The notes: generated by a model from the letters alone, not told the origin. A stretch of DNA of 64,000 nt from Oasisia sp. SBJ-2009 (GCA_964017155.1 OZ024857.1:35724741-35788740); one strand, 5' to 3'; numbered from the stretch's first letter, positions 24,373 through 35,639 are shown. Made by a program: numbers and translations.

Positions 24373-24756
24373 ATGACACGTACGCGAACGGGTCTGTTCA
24401 GTGTAACGCTAAAACGGTTAGTAATAACCATCATGTTCCTAGTCGTGTACATCTTGCACTTTACCATCTCCCTTCATCGACCTCATTGGTGTGACGGGGT
24501 TATTGTGCTATCTAATGATACGACACGTATGAACGATGCCAACTCCACCGCCACCACGTCACTGATGACCACCTATTATAAGATGACATCACGTGTTCGA
24601 TCGTCGATGGAAGCACCTGTTCACGTGTATGGACGCAACGTCACCGTCAGTTATCTCTTGATCTATCACAAACAGAACAAGCCCAAGAGTATGCGCCTGC
24701 GCACGTGCATCTTTCCGGGCGACGATGTTCAAAACGTGTACCTACCGAATATATAA
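24373..24756 (+). CDS. Small single-pass membrane protein of the Polinton-like element
   Basis: 127 codons starting at ATG 24373. A basic N-terminus is followed by one transmembrane segment at about residues 14-33 (LVITIMFLVVYILHF), then a 90-residue outer part. That part carries three N-glycosylation sequons (NDT, NST, NVT). The shape fits a type II membrane protein. It lies 170 bases behind the polymerase remnant in the same direction, so it probably belongs to the same element. The frame is intact, in contrast to the polymerase. I do not recognise a family; a virion or membrane role is only inferred. Confidence 0.45.
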   Translation: MTRTRTGLFSVTLKRLVITIMFLVVYILHFTISLHRPHWCDGVIVLSNDTTRMNDANSTATTSLMTTYYKMTSRVRSSMEAPVHVYGRNVTVSYLLIYHKQNKPKSMRLRTCIFPGDDVQNVYLPNI

Positions 24757-24833
24757 AAAAGCAGCGCATGCGCCTCGACTCTTCATTGACAGGGTGTTCG
24801 AGCTCGTGAAGAGACAAACTCTGTATTCATGCG

Positions 24834-25139
24834 TTGAATAGGTGGTACAAGAGCACGAAATTGAGGATAGCCATCATTGCCAATGCCGACGCCGATCTCC
24901 TTTGGGCGTTAGCCGAGTGTGCCTACAACATATTGAAAAAGAACGTTCCATTGACTCCGGTGCAGCGGCGACGTCTGAGTAAGTACAACACCAAGTTACG
25001 CGAGTTGCCGCGGAGAGGTGTGTCGACGGCCAGAAGACGTCGCATCTTGCTTCGAAGAAACAACCAGTTCGCTGGATTCCTATCGGCTTTGCTGGCACCT
25101 TTGGTCGGATCGACCATTCTCCCCCTACTCCAAAAGTAG
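24834..25139 (+). CDS. Small basic protein with hydrophobic C-terminus, element-encoded
   Basis: 101 codons. An acidic-helical start (NADADLLWALAECAYNIL) leads to VPLTPVQRRRLSKYNTKLREL, a run of Arg (RRGVSTARRRRILLRR), and a hydrophobic tail (FAGFLSALLAPLVGSTI). I associate this order with small ORFs carried by DNA-polymerase-bearing elements in cnidarians and molluscs, where the protein is uncharacterised. Known adenovirus-like virions contain comparable basic core or membrane-active peptides, so such a role is possible but unproven. The reported start at 24834 lies upstream of the conserved part. The next ORF begins 3 bases after the stop. Confidence 0.5.
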   Translation: MNRWYKSTKLRIAIIANADADLLWALAECAYNILKKNVPLTPVQRRRLSKYNTKLRELPRRGVSTARRRRILLRRNNQFAGFLSALLAPLVGSTILPLLQK

Positions 25140-25142
25140 ACG

Positions 25143-25693
25143 ATGGAGCACGCGAGGAAAATGGATTTGGTAGAGCCGCGATTGTTGGAGAGTCTTCGCG
25201 GCGTACACCAGCAGCAGCAACCGCCGCCGGTGACGACGGATACCCTAGGAAACAAGGTACACGTTCTCGACGACGATATGAAGGACATATTGGAACGATG
25301 GAATCTCACTAATCGGGACAAGGGTGTCATGTACAATCAGGTATTGCAGCGGTACAACGCGATGATCGTTAGATGTATCAAAGAACCGGTACGCCATGCG
25401 TGCTGCGTTGGACCCTCTCTCGCGACGACACCGGGGAATGGAACGTCCTCAGTATCGAAACGTCATCGTCGTCGTCGTCCACAGGCGAGTACCGCCATCC
25501 GTGCGTACGCGGACATGCCATACGTCTCAAACCGTCTGCAACCATATCCGATCCGACCTCACCACCGATCAGGTACAATGATGAGTACACTTTCGAAATA
25601 GAGTGGTGGACATACAACAAGGTTTCACCACCATCTACGTATACACGGACGATGTGGAGTCTCGGGTGTCACCTAAAAGACCTTGTCAACTAA
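25143..25693 (+). pseudogene. Small element-encoded protein with frame change
   Basis: From ATG 25143 the frame reads MEHARKMDLVEPRLLESL, then a Gln/Pro-rich spacer, then MKDILERWNLTNRDK and VMYNQVLQRYNAM up to about 25370. After this the composition changes to Arg/Ser/Thr-rich. A second overlapping frame (25373-25693) also stays open, so a frameshift near 25380 is possible. The N-terminal block plus the Tyr-Asn-Gln-Val-Leu-Gln-Arg-Tyr block recalls uncharacterised small proteins found beside the previous ORF type in other marine invertebrates. Function unknown. Confidence 0.4.
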
Positions 25694-25696
25694 AAG

Positions 25697-26480
25697 TTAT
25701 GTTATGGCTGTTGTCGAAGCCACCATTTTCCGGGAGGTTGTGTTTTGCACATGAAAGGAATCGTCCTTTTTATGGAAGTTATGTTTTTGCAGGTGACCGG
25801 AAGCGTCATCTTTACGGAAGTTACGTTTTGCACGTGATAGGAGCCACATTTTGGCAGAAGTTATGATACGAATGTGGTCTGAAATAAAAACATTCCTCGT
25901 TATATCTCTAAATATTACGAAATTATCACGCTGACGTTGGTAAAATACGAGGTTATGGCATCGAAACACTAAAAGACCGAGACCACCATTTTGCCAGAAA
26001 TTAATTTATGGAAGTAGTCGAAGCCACCGTTTTTTTATCGAACCTAAACGCTATGTCGAACTAAATGCTATGAAACGGAGAAACGTTATGAAATGCTACG
26101 TACTTAACACACTGACTCAGTCAAATAAAAAAACTTGGCGAGGTATTCGCCTCGAAACTCTACATTTTACATTATGACTATGGTCGAATGCATAATTTTC
26201 AAGAAATTGTGTAATGGTTGTGATCTGACCCGCCATTTCTACGGAAGTTGTGATTTGTACGTCGTAGGAAACGTCATTTTAACGGAAGTTTTCGTTTGCA
26301 TGTGACAGAAAACGTCCTAGCCTTGTGTGTATGGGTTGGGCAGCGACATGGGTAAGTTGCCTACGTGGCGCACGTCACCTATGTGACCTTCATGCTGAAC
26401 ATGGTGGGGATAGTGACCTATAATTTGATTTCGGAAGACATTGCGCACGCGCAATGACCTAAGTCGGTTACCCATTACCA
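25697..26480. repeat. Dispersed repeat, short copy of the 36.5-39.7 kb family
   Basis: The blocks GTTATGTTATGGCTG, CATTTTCCGGGAGGTTG, TTACGGAAGTTACGTTTT and GATACGAATGTGGTCTG recur in the same order at 36510-36720. The second half (26172-26400) matches 39010-39250. This copy lacks the internal arrays of the long copy. No protein is encoded. Confidence 0.7.
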
Positions 26481-27059
26481 GAAGATGACCAACATATGAT
26501 TACATGTGCAATGGTCTTTGTCAGTTACTTGTTTGGTCAAATAAAGGTAAGTACAAATACCATGTTTTGTTAAAGGGGACTTAGAAAATAAAGCATACCT
26601 TACAAGGATACACTATGAAAGTTTTCATGTGACAAAATGGGTGATGGCATAACAACGAAGTTAATAATTAGTTGTGTAATAAGAATGACCATACAATACA
26701 ATACAATAAAACTTTATGACACAACGGAAATACATCTAGAAAGTACCATCAATGCAGACATGCCTAGGTCAACATGTTTGTCGTTCCTCACCACGGAGGC
26801 TAGTCATAGCACGACATGGACGTCTTAGGTTGTATTTACTTCCATATAACGCTCCATTGTGTATAACCACTGCAGTAGCCTGGGTTACGAAGGCCCCATG
26901 AGAAAGACGGCCTCGCAGTGCCTGGTCTTCCATGCTGGGCTGTCTCCCCTGCTTCAAGATAGAAAACGAAATCACAACGCGTGCGTCTTCAGCCGCGCCA
27001 ACATATCGAATGATGGACATGACGCCGTGTCTCTCTATGTATTTAATATATAGGTGTAA

Positions 27060-28595
27060 TAGTACGAGGAGAGTATAGAGGAGACAATCTGTTCAGCAGA
27101 CTGCACCAACTAATCACCAGTGCCTGGGAGATGGGTTCTGTACCACAAGCATGGAAGGATGCCAGCACCATAACCATCTACAAGAAAGGTGATCGAACAG
27201 ACTGTGGGAACTTCAGAGGAATCTCCCTTCTTTCCATAGCAGGCAAGATCTTCGCCAGGATCCTCCTCAACAGACTATCTACCCACATAACACCAGAGGA
27301 AGTTCCAGAGACACAATGTGGCTTCAGAGGTAACAGGAGCACCATAGATATTTTCTCCGACAACTACAAGAAAAGTGCATTGAGCAGGACCGACCACTGT
27401 ACATGGTATTTGTCGACTTCAGTAAGGCGTTCGATACAGTTGGGAGGACTGGACTATGGCAGCTACTGAAGAAGTATGGCTGCCCAGAGAGGTTCACAAC
27501 AATGGTCGAGGCACTACATACTGGAATGATGGCGAATGTTAGTGTTGGAGGGGAAGTCTCGGAATCGTTCAGGGTCACAAATGAGGTCAAGCAAGGTTGT
27601 GTACTGGCACCCACGCTCTTTTCCATCTTCCTATCAGCAATGCTCGACGATGCTTTCCGAGACATGGGTGATGGCGTCTACATACAGTCCAGACAGAGCG
27701 CTGACCTATTCAACGTCGCACACTTCAGAGCTAAGACCAAGACTACTCGGATACTGATGAGAGAGCTGCTATTCGCAGATGACAGTGCACTGGTTGCACA
27801 CTCTGCTGAAGAGATGCAGAAAATAGTGGATGCTTTCTCCAATGCGTCAAAGAAGTTCGGCCTGAAGATTAACATCAAGAAGACCGAGGTGCTGTACCAA
27901 CCCAACTCTAAACGAACCCGAGAGGGGGATATCATGGTTGATGGAAATAAGCTGAATTCTGTTCTGGCATTCACCTACCTCGGAAGCACTATATCAAGTG
28001 ACGGGTGCATTGACGATGAAATACAGAGGAGGATGGCCAAGGCTAGTGCATCTTTCGGCCGACTACGCCAGAGACTCTGGAACAACCACCATGTGTCCAT
28101 GCGGGTTAAAGGCAAGATATACCGTGCAATCGTGCTGTCCACCCTCCTATACGGAGCCGAGGCCTGAACAGTGTACAGACGACATGTGAAAAAGCTGCAT
28201 GCCTTCATGATGCGACATCTGCGTTCGATCATGAGGATAACCTGGATGGACACAGTGACAAACAAGGAAATACTTGAACGGACAGGGCTGCCATCTATGG
28301 AAGATCTTCTGATCAGAAAGAATCTCTGGTGGACTGGACACCTCATGAGGATGTCACCAGACAGACTACCAAAGCAGGTTCTCTACTCCCAACTATCGTC
28401 TGGTCACAGAAAGAGAGGGCGCCCTCGTTTCCGGTTCAAAGATACCATCAAGAGAAACCTGAAGCTGAGAGACATAAAGATCGACTCATGGACATCACTC
28501 TCACAGCAGAGAGACAAATGGAGAGCAACAGTCAAGTGGTGGAAGCAGTCTTTGTCGCTTCGCGACCGACAGCATGATGATGATGAGTACGTCTC
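27060..28595 (+). pseudogene. 5'-truncated RTE-like LINE reverse transcriptase
   Basis: Starts inside the reverse transcriptase. ITIYKKGDRTDCGNFRGISL (27170-27229) and ETQCGFRGNRST (~27310) come first. After a frame change near 27365 follow VFVDFSKAFDTV (motif A, ~27404), VKQGCVLAPTLFSIF (motif B, ~27588), LLFADDSALVAHS (motif C, ~27768) and FTYLGSTIS (~27970). A TGA at 28165-28167 replaces a likely Trp. The same frame continues with the C-terminal block NLWWTGHLMRM and RKRGRPRFRFKD to the end. The end reads through a short GATGATGATGA tail, as in RTE-type elements. The endonuclease is lost through 5' truncation. It is dead as read. Confidence 0.8.
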
Positions 28596-28732
28596 CGAGT
28601 ACGTATATTTCTTTGCTGGGATATAATATTTTTGTTTTGTTGGGGACAGACCATTATTTTATTTCTGCATTAATTGGTAGCTAAATGATGGATGGATTTC
28701 TCTTTTTAGGATCGAAAGTAGACAAGTGTGGA

Positions 28733-28812
28733 GAGAGAGAGAGAGATGGAGAGAGATGGAGAGAGATGGAGAGAGATGGAGAGAGATGGAGAGAGATGGA
28801 GAGAGAGACAGA
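28733..28812. repeat. 10-bp GAGAGATGGA tandem repeat
   Basis: About seven copies of a GA-rich 10-mer, preceded by a short GA run. Confidence 0.9.
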
Positions 28813-29269
28813 GATAGAGAAAACAAAATCAAAACACGACACATGTATTTACAGGTCTTCGTCTACATGTCCCACTAATTGGTCGAGTGCGGTTTGAGGT
28901 TAGTCCTGAAACACGCGCGCAGGTTGTCTAATGCAGAAAATGTAGTAGTGATACTACCGTATGAATAAAACGTGCCCAAACTGTTATGCATATGTAGCAG
29001 GGCTACTTATATTAGCTGTGCGCTTGCACGTCGCACAATAACACAATCATGTATAAAATGTTACCTTCCTCCGCTCCAGTTGCATTAACCCACTGTTTTA
29101 ATATTGCATAATGCATAAGACAGATAGAAAATTATAACATTGCACATGCACAATGATGTGTGGGTGGCCGACGTGAAGAACGTGAGGAAAGTGACCAATG
29201 TGGCATACGTGCCGAACGTGATTGTGACATTTGACCTTTATGTTTGACCTATATACAATTGTGCAGTTG

Positions 29270-29800
29270 ATGACATATCCGCCAGAGGCGCCTCTTGACC
29301 TTTTGATAAGAGAATTCTGGGTATATTAGGCTGCAAGGATGCGCCTACTTCACGATCTACCTGCAAGAAAGCGCCACTATCCACCTACCCGCCAGTAGTT
29401 TGTAAAATTATACACGAATTTAGACCGTATTAGTTCACGATCTATCCGCCAGAGGCGCCATGGGTTGATTTTCTATCCGCTAAGACCGCCACGGGTTCGT
29501 CAACTATCTGGCAGGGGCGCCCTATCCGCTAGAGGGCGCTGTACATTGTTTTAATGAGACACGAATTTAGACCGCACTAGTTCACGACTTAACCACCGGG
29601 GCGCCCCAGGTTCATCTCCTGTCCGCTGCACTGGTGACCTTTGACCCTGACCTACTTATTGACCTTGCACCGCCATTTCCACCGCTGTGCTGTGAGCATC
29701 CAATGATCGGACCTTCACATACTACTGGCGTGGTAGTCTTTGACCGCTGGCGTGGTGGTAACCACCCGCAAGTCGACATTATTCACCTGTATCTTTAGTC
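29270..29800. repeat. Dispersed repeat with CCGCCAGAGGCGCC blocks
   Basis: Blocks such as CACGAATTTAGACCG with TAGTTCACGA and TATCCGCYAGAGGGCGC recur here several times, and again at 41640-41960 in the same orientation. Non-coding. Confidence 0.6.
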
Positions 29801-30229
29801 AATAAAATACTTGTGCACTCGTCTACTATCGTGTTGTGTTTATGTTTTCATACACACATACGCATTCATGCACGCGCGATGATATCTCCGATAAGAGGTG
29901 GTTTTAGCAACCGTCCACCGTGATGCCGCCGTAGTCTCCGTCCCACCTCTACCACTACATACATACTCACGCGCAAGCATAACATTATACTCTCGTAAGC
30001 TGGGTGGTGAGGTTGCCCGATCTAGTCTACATCCTGCAACTACCGCCAGATGGCGCCATGTACTCCAGGAGACGCAGAGTAGCTTGGGAAACAAAATGGT
30101 CTTCTTGGACCCTTCTTCGACAATAGCACGACTATACTACGATATTGCACGATATGTTGGGTACATTTCTGGGAGATGTCTTCGAGTTTATATGAGAAGC
30201 AGCGACATGCTTTCGACTTTCCTTCAACA
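29801..30229. other. No gene recognised
   Basis: Open frames of 84-111 codons exist on both strands, but they overlap each other and carry no motif I know. Confidence 0.35.
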
Positions 30230-30485
30230 CTAATACGAGTTTCGGAGACTTTCGTGCGATTTAGTACGAGTATGTACGATTGCATACGATTTATAACGAC
30301 AAGTGTACGACATTCGTACGACATATGACGAGTTGGTACAACATGTGTTCGATGGATGGCGAGTTATTACGATTTAGTACGAGTTATTACGGGTTATGAC
30401 GAGTTAGGTACATATTTGGTATATATAGGAGTCATTCAGCGTTGTTCAGTGTTCTACATGATACAGAAGGCGCTGCATCTCCAGG

Positions 30486-30790
30486 ATGGACCAACTATCA
30501 GCCCAGAACCTGCACAAGTTTGAAGTTCTTATGCGTATGGAGGAAGATGATGCCACAAATGACTTTGTTATTGCAGTACCGAAAAAGAAGGAGGAGGAGA
30601 AGAAGGCCACGAAGATTCTGGATCCGATACAGCGGCGGAAAGACTTCGGGCACTATGATCGCCTTATGCATGAATTGGAGACTGAAGATAGAGAGTCCTT
30701 CACGAACTTTCTCAGGGTTCCACCCTGCGATACCTGGCTTCAGGAGAAAGCTACAAGTGTAGGGATTTTTCATCGCGAAGTATTATAATT
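30486..30790 (+). pseudogene. Harbinger transposase, N-terminal piece
   Basis: From ATG 30486: MDQLSAQNLHKFEVL, a Glu/Lys-rich stretch, then RRKDFGHYDRLMHELETED and FTNFLRVPPC. The arrangement R-R-x-F-G-x-Y-x-x-L followed by F-x-x-F-x-R-x is the conserved start of HARBI1-like transposases. The homology stops near 30725, and the DDE catalytic core expected next is absent from the window. A TATATATAGGA box lies about 60 bases upstream. Confidence 0.6.
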
Positions 30791-31189
30791 ATATATAGAT
30801 ATATCTACCACTATTTAGGGCTACTAAAGCCATGCAAAATACTTACATAATTTCAAGCAGGGTATTTACTCCGATTCAATCTATATGGTAATTTTAGGAT
30901 CATCTGGCGGAGGCAGAGGACCAACCCTGGTATTTTGGGACTCTACCGCGGGAGGAAAGGTTCACTAGCACTGCAGGCTAGCTTCTATGCTAATTGCTAG
31001 GGCCATCTGGCTGGAAGGATGCACCCTCTGCCTTGTTGTTGGGGTAAACCACAGGGTGCAGAGTCCGCTGGCACCCTGCTAAGATTTCTAGGGCACTGGA
31101 CAAAATGTTAGGTAAGCAGTCTAGCGTCTGTCCTCAGGCTACAGTTTAGCTAGTATAAATAGGGAGTGTTTTAATGATTCGTGGCAGAA

Positions 31190-31715
31190 CATTGGGGCAT
31201 ATTGTCGGGGAAACCACTGGTGTTATCCCGGACACGCCGCTCCAAAACGCCCTGTGTCAGAACCACTGTCACAGCATTGTGCTGCGTAGACATACGTGGT
31301 GCCGCACGAGACACGACGCTCCAAAACGCCCTGTGACAGAGCCACTGTCACAGCATTGTGGTGCGTAGACATACGTTGTGCCGCACGAGACACGACGCTC
31401 CAAACGCCCTGTGACAGAGCCACTGTCACAGCATTGTGCTGCGTAAACATACGTTGTGCCGCACGAGAAACGCCGCTCCAAAACGCCCTGTGACAGAGCC
31501 ACTGTCACAGCATTGTGCTGCCTAGACATACGTTGTGCCGCACGAGACACGCCGCTCCATATCGCCCTGTGACAGGGCCACTGTCACAGCCTTGTGCTAC
31601 GTAGACATACGTTGTGCCGCACGAGACACGACGCTCCAAATCGCCCTGTGACACAGCCACTGTCACCGCATTGTGCTACGTAGACATACGTTGTGCCGCA
31701 CCAGGCACGGGATCC
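31190..31715. repeat. 79-bp minisatellite, ~6 copies, inside the Harbinger remnant
   Basis: CGCTCC marks each unit at 31238, 31317, 31396, 31474, 31553 and 31632 (spacing 78-79). Each unit contains CTGTGACAG-AGCCA-CTGTCACAG, a 9-bp-arm hairpin. The last unit runs straight into transposase coding sequence. Confidence 0.92.
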
Positions 31716-31865
31716 TTGCTAATCGATTTCAGTGTCTGCTGACCACAATGCGTCAAGAGTCTGACACAGTGACCACTATCATGTTAGCCTGCTGCTCACT
31801 CCACAACTTAATGAGGATCCGTTATCCAGCTGCCCAGAATGCTGCTTTGGACCAGGCTGATGGGG
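31700..31865 (+). pseudogene. Harbinger transposase, C-terminal piece
   Basis: The frame reads GILANRFQCLLTTM, DTVTTIMLACCSLHNLMRIR and YPAAQNAALDQADG. This is the end of HARBI1-like nucleases (I-L-A-N-R-F ... L-H-N-x-x-R). After ALDQADG the sequence becomes the antisense of the minus-strand DNA-binding ORF, so the natural end is deleted. Confidence 0.7.
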
Positions 31866-32107
31866 TTGTCTTTAAGCCAGTTTACCAGAAGCTCTTCTTG
31901 TTCATCAGTAAAATTTTCGTATACCCTTTGCTTCTTTTGACTTCCCTCCGTATCTGGATGAGCATGTTCTAAAATGACGGCCTCACCAGGCTCATAATCG
32001 TCACGCTCAATGTCATTCACAGTAGGTGGGGTCTCAGCTCTAGAGGCCTTCTTCCCAGCAGCAGCAGCTGCAGCAGCAGACTTCTTTCCCTTCCTCCTTT
32101 AAGGCAT
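31808..32107 (-). pseudogene. Harbinger accessory Myb/MADF-like DNA-binding ORF
   Basis: ATG at 32107 is followed by TAA at the third codon. The same frame then runs to 31808: a basic Lys/Ala-rich start (KKGKKSAAAAAAAGKK), an acidic middle (ERDDYEPGEA) and YENFTDEQEELLVNWLKDNP. This last piece is the first helix of a Myb/SANT- or MADF-like domain. Harbinger elements typically carry such a second ORF, which helps the transposase bind DNA and enter the nucleus. Homology ends at the deletion junction near 31862; the remaining residues are antisense transposase. Confidence 0.6.
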
Positions 32108-33224
32108 GATATTCTCACCAGTATCTGGAAAGTAAAGTGATATTGAACCCACGACTCGGTTCCTTTTATAGAGTCGTAGAAACTCGTACAAGTGTCGAGG
32201 AGTTGTCGAACAGGATACGAGAGCAATCGTCCAATACTCGCACAATGTCGAACACGTGTCATCTGAACTCGAATACATGTCGTGGAGAAAGGAGCGGGTA
32301 TCGCCTGAACTCGCTGCTTCTCGAGTGCATGTCGTGTATATGTCGTAGCATGTCGCTCATATTCGTGTTGGTGTCGTAATGATATTGACCTGAAGTCCCA
32401 GTTTTTATTAACAACACGCCGACAACTCGGCCTTTATCGTGGGAAGTCGAACTCAACTCGCCACATGTCGTACTAACTCTTCGTCACTCGGCAGTTATTT
32501 GTACACGCCGAGAAGTGAAGACAACAGCCGACATTGCGCGACAATGGCCACGACAGTTGTTCGAGACTGTTCGAGTTAGTTGCGAGGTCAACACGAGAAG
32601 CTGTCCACGGCGAGAAGCGGCGAGAATTGTAAACCGTTTAAAATGTTCGCGGTCACTTGCCGACAACAGGAGAGTTAACCCGACATGTATTCGACATAAC
32701 AAGAGTTGTACCGAGATTTCTTCCACACTATCCCGACAAACCGCGACTTCCCAACTCGCCACATGTCGGGGCCCAACTCGGCCAGGTGTGACAGGGGCTT
32801 TACCAAGACACCATGGTTTGGGGAAACGTGCGCTGTAGTCATCACTTCTAAGCTACTGTCGTATTGTGTGCATTACGTAACAACACGTTGGCGCGATGCA
32901 GCGTGTAGAGTTAACTTCTGCGTATGGGAAAGAAACCCACCTTTTTCTAATGGACTGTATAAAAATTGATATATAATAAAACAAAAACTATCCATGTTTC
33001 GGAAATGTCTTACAAAGCATAGCTTTCATTGGATATCTTGGTTGAGGATTAATTATAAATAAATATATATATATAAGCCATATCCAGCCATGCATGTACT
33101 TGGGTAAGCACGCACGCAGTTACACATACGCGTGAAACTGCGCCTTTAAATGCCGTTTAATAAAATATAGCCTTAAATTACTACTTCTTTCGAGAATGAT
33201 CAAGACGAAAACAACATAGTTTAT

Positions 33225-35045
33225 ACATGTAGAGGGATCGCCGACTCCGAGTGGCGGGAAAATATATTCGAATTTCGCAGCGCCCTCACGGGGAGTCATA
33301 GAAAGTCGAAACCAGCAGTGGCAACACTGAAGTGGATTTTGTACCAATTTCCGAACTTCAGCATGTAAGATTAAATCGGAAAATGATCATATAATATGGA
33401 TAGTTTATAGTCAATTTATGTTTTAAAACGGAGACATACATTACGTCATGTGAAAGACCGAAACAGTAGGAGCGATAGTATTGGTATCACGGTCTAGTAT
33501 TACTCGGTCTCAATCAGAAATACTGGGCACTACAATGCTGGTATATAAAAAGTTAGCCAATTAAGCATGCATATATGACATATGTAGTGTTGCCATAGTA
33601 CAGTGCCAAACGAATTGTTTGTCTTAATTTCTTGTCTTGCCATGGCTCCATGATCGAGGCCATGCCCATGGCAGTGGCACTATGTCAAAAGCTATGAATA
33701 TGATTGGAGGTAACGTGATTACTCTAGACTTCATTGAATAGGCGGATCTTTTTAGCGTGTTTACAACCATTCTATAATATTATGTGGAGCTTAAATAAAT
33801 TAGGCCTCCAAATATTTTACTCTTCCTGGTGCTTCTACTTGTTGCTCGTAGCTGATACCATATTGGATGCTGATATGTATACATTACATGCAGTTACTAT
33901 ATTTCTCTTACATATTTCCACTTTAATATTAGTATTATATTTACATTATTTGTATTCTATTTTCAGTACTAGTCACAAGTAGTCACCACAGTGATAACAT
34001 CACCACTGAACAAGTGTTTGAAATTTGAGGTCTTCTCATCTTGGTAGAGTTTTGAATTTGCACTACTATATGCTTATGTCATGGCGACCAAAAGACAATT
34101 ATTTTGGATCCTTGTAGAAATCCTGGATATAAGTACATATGATATGGCACGCCACTTTGCAGCAGATGGGTTGTGGTTTCCACAAAAGTATGGACTCGTG
34201 TACACACAATTTACTAGTTCATGCATTAACACACTATACATTGATGAAATAGGCATAAGGATGGAAATTTAATATTACAATATTTAATTATATATGAAAC
34301 AGTACAATAATCAATCAATGTGATTGACCAAAATATATAATGTTGTCCAATAAAATAACTACTACTTTTAGTATACGTCTGTCTATATTTCGTGGTGACT
34401 TAAAAAAGTAACTGTTTGTACTCTAAACTATCATCTTGAATCTATGTTTATATCTATGATGCACATTCTGACCCGACCGTAAAGCCAAGGCCAAAATCCC
34501 TCCACACAATACAAATAGGACGAACGGATATTAAGTTCACATGTGTCTTATATGAGGTTTGTTTTCTGTCTGTACTGTAGCACTTCGTTAAAACCAACTT
34601 TCAAACTATTTATTTGCACGTATTTCGCGGAATGTGTATTTATTATCTTAATAGAGTTATGGCTAACTCAGTAAGGAACTCTGTTCAAAATTAGCCGTAC
34701 AGATATTAAATAATTATTTTGATGCTTGTCAGGGTTGAAGGAATGAAGCTGTCATCGGACCGCCCAACGTAAACAATAAATGTGTTCCTTCATTCATCGG
34801 TCTCCTTGTCATTCCCAATCTTTTTGAAATCCACATAACCGATCCATGTACTTTTAGATTTTTGATTATTGTTGTGGCATCCCACTACACAACGATGTCT
34901 TCACCACATTACTAAAACCATTTGAAACAAACAACGTTTACGCCATGATTACACGATCCTACAACTTTTCTGTGACTCCCGGTGAGGGCGCTGCAGTGCA
35001 AGGTGACGTCACGAGTTGGCGATCCCTCTACATTTATATCTATGG
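33225..35045. mobile_element. ~1.8-kb element with ~85-bp terminal inverted repeats
   Basis: 33225-33305 (ATGTAGAGGGATCGCC ... CAGCGCCCTCACGGGGAGTC) is mirrored at 34965-35042. The interior is AT-rich with short frames only (for example 63 codons at 34081) and no transposase I recognise. Probably non-autonomous. Its right end lies about 30 bases from the 35075-35271 exon, inside the intron. Confidence 0.65.
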
Positions 35046-35074
35046 TTTATATCACGATCGATTCAACGAGGTAC

Positions 35075-35271
35075 CTGTTCCTTGTAGACCGTCTTGAATA
35101 TGATTAGATCCCGACTGATGATTCTTCTGGCTTGGTCGTTGTTGACGAAGTTACCAGCTAAGTAGACCTTCTCGATTCCATTCACCTGGGCCATTAGGAT
35201 AGTTACGCGGATGAATTCCCTGCAGATGGAATCGAGTAGACTGGCCACCAAGTCGACATCTTTGAAGTCGC
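35075..35271 (-). CDS. Exon: C-terminal lobe of the pantothenate-kinase-like protein
   Basis: 197 bases, bounded by CTAAAAACAG before the exon and CAG|GTACCT after it. Encodes DFKDVDLVASLLDSICREF, VTILMAQVNGIEKVYLAGNF and ARRIISRDLIIFKTVYKEQ. This corresponds to the helix, the strand V-Y-x-x-G-N-F and the helix near the end of Fumble-family kinases. The first codon is shared with the exon at 44729 and gives Ser. The family usually continues with a short H-E-G-Y-F-G-A type end, which was not found. Confidence 0.65.
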
Positions 35272-35384
35272 CTGTTTTTAGTATCAATAAATTAAAACGG
35301 TGTTAAACACATTCATCATCTGTTATATTTTGTATATATGAAGATAACACTGTTTTCCTTAGAGGACGTATCTTGAATTTCATC

Positions 35385-35432
35385 AATGTTAGAGAGAGAG
35401 AGAGAGAGAGAGAACAGACAGACAGACAGACA
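35385..35432. repeat. (GA)n and (CAGA)n microsatellite
   Basis: Short GA run followed by CAGACAGACAGA. Confidence 0.85.
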
Positions 35433-35639
35433 TTCTATATTAAGACACATGTACAATTCACTCTATAAGTAAGTGAGTATGTAAATGAATAACAGTAATC
35501 ACATAGTGTACAAATTAAGTAAGTAATTGTAATACTTATACAGCGTGAAATGTAGGAGATTAATTAACTATGTCATTTGGTCAGTAGAAAAAGGACGGTA
35601 TGTAACAGTAGCCTATTTGAATTTATTTGTATATACAAC

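Larger units (their letters stand above)
30230..32805. mobile_element. PIF/Harbinger DNA transposon remnant
   Basis: Two convergent broken genes (transposase, plus strand; DNA-binding ORF, minus strand) lie between flanks crowded with short TACGA/GTCGA-type motifs. The left flank is 30230-30420 and the right is 32130-32790. The right end AACTCGGCCAGGTGTGACA then GGGGCT|TTA looks like a Harbinger terminus, and TTA fits the usual 3-bp target duplication. The matching left terminus was not found. The transposase middle is replaced by a 79-bp tandem array. The two genes now overlap at their 3' ends near 31862, which implies a deletion. Confidence 0.65.

Noticed and set aside
31223..31550. Cys/Arg-rich repeated frames on the minus strand
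   Set aside because: Translations of the 79-bp minisatellite.
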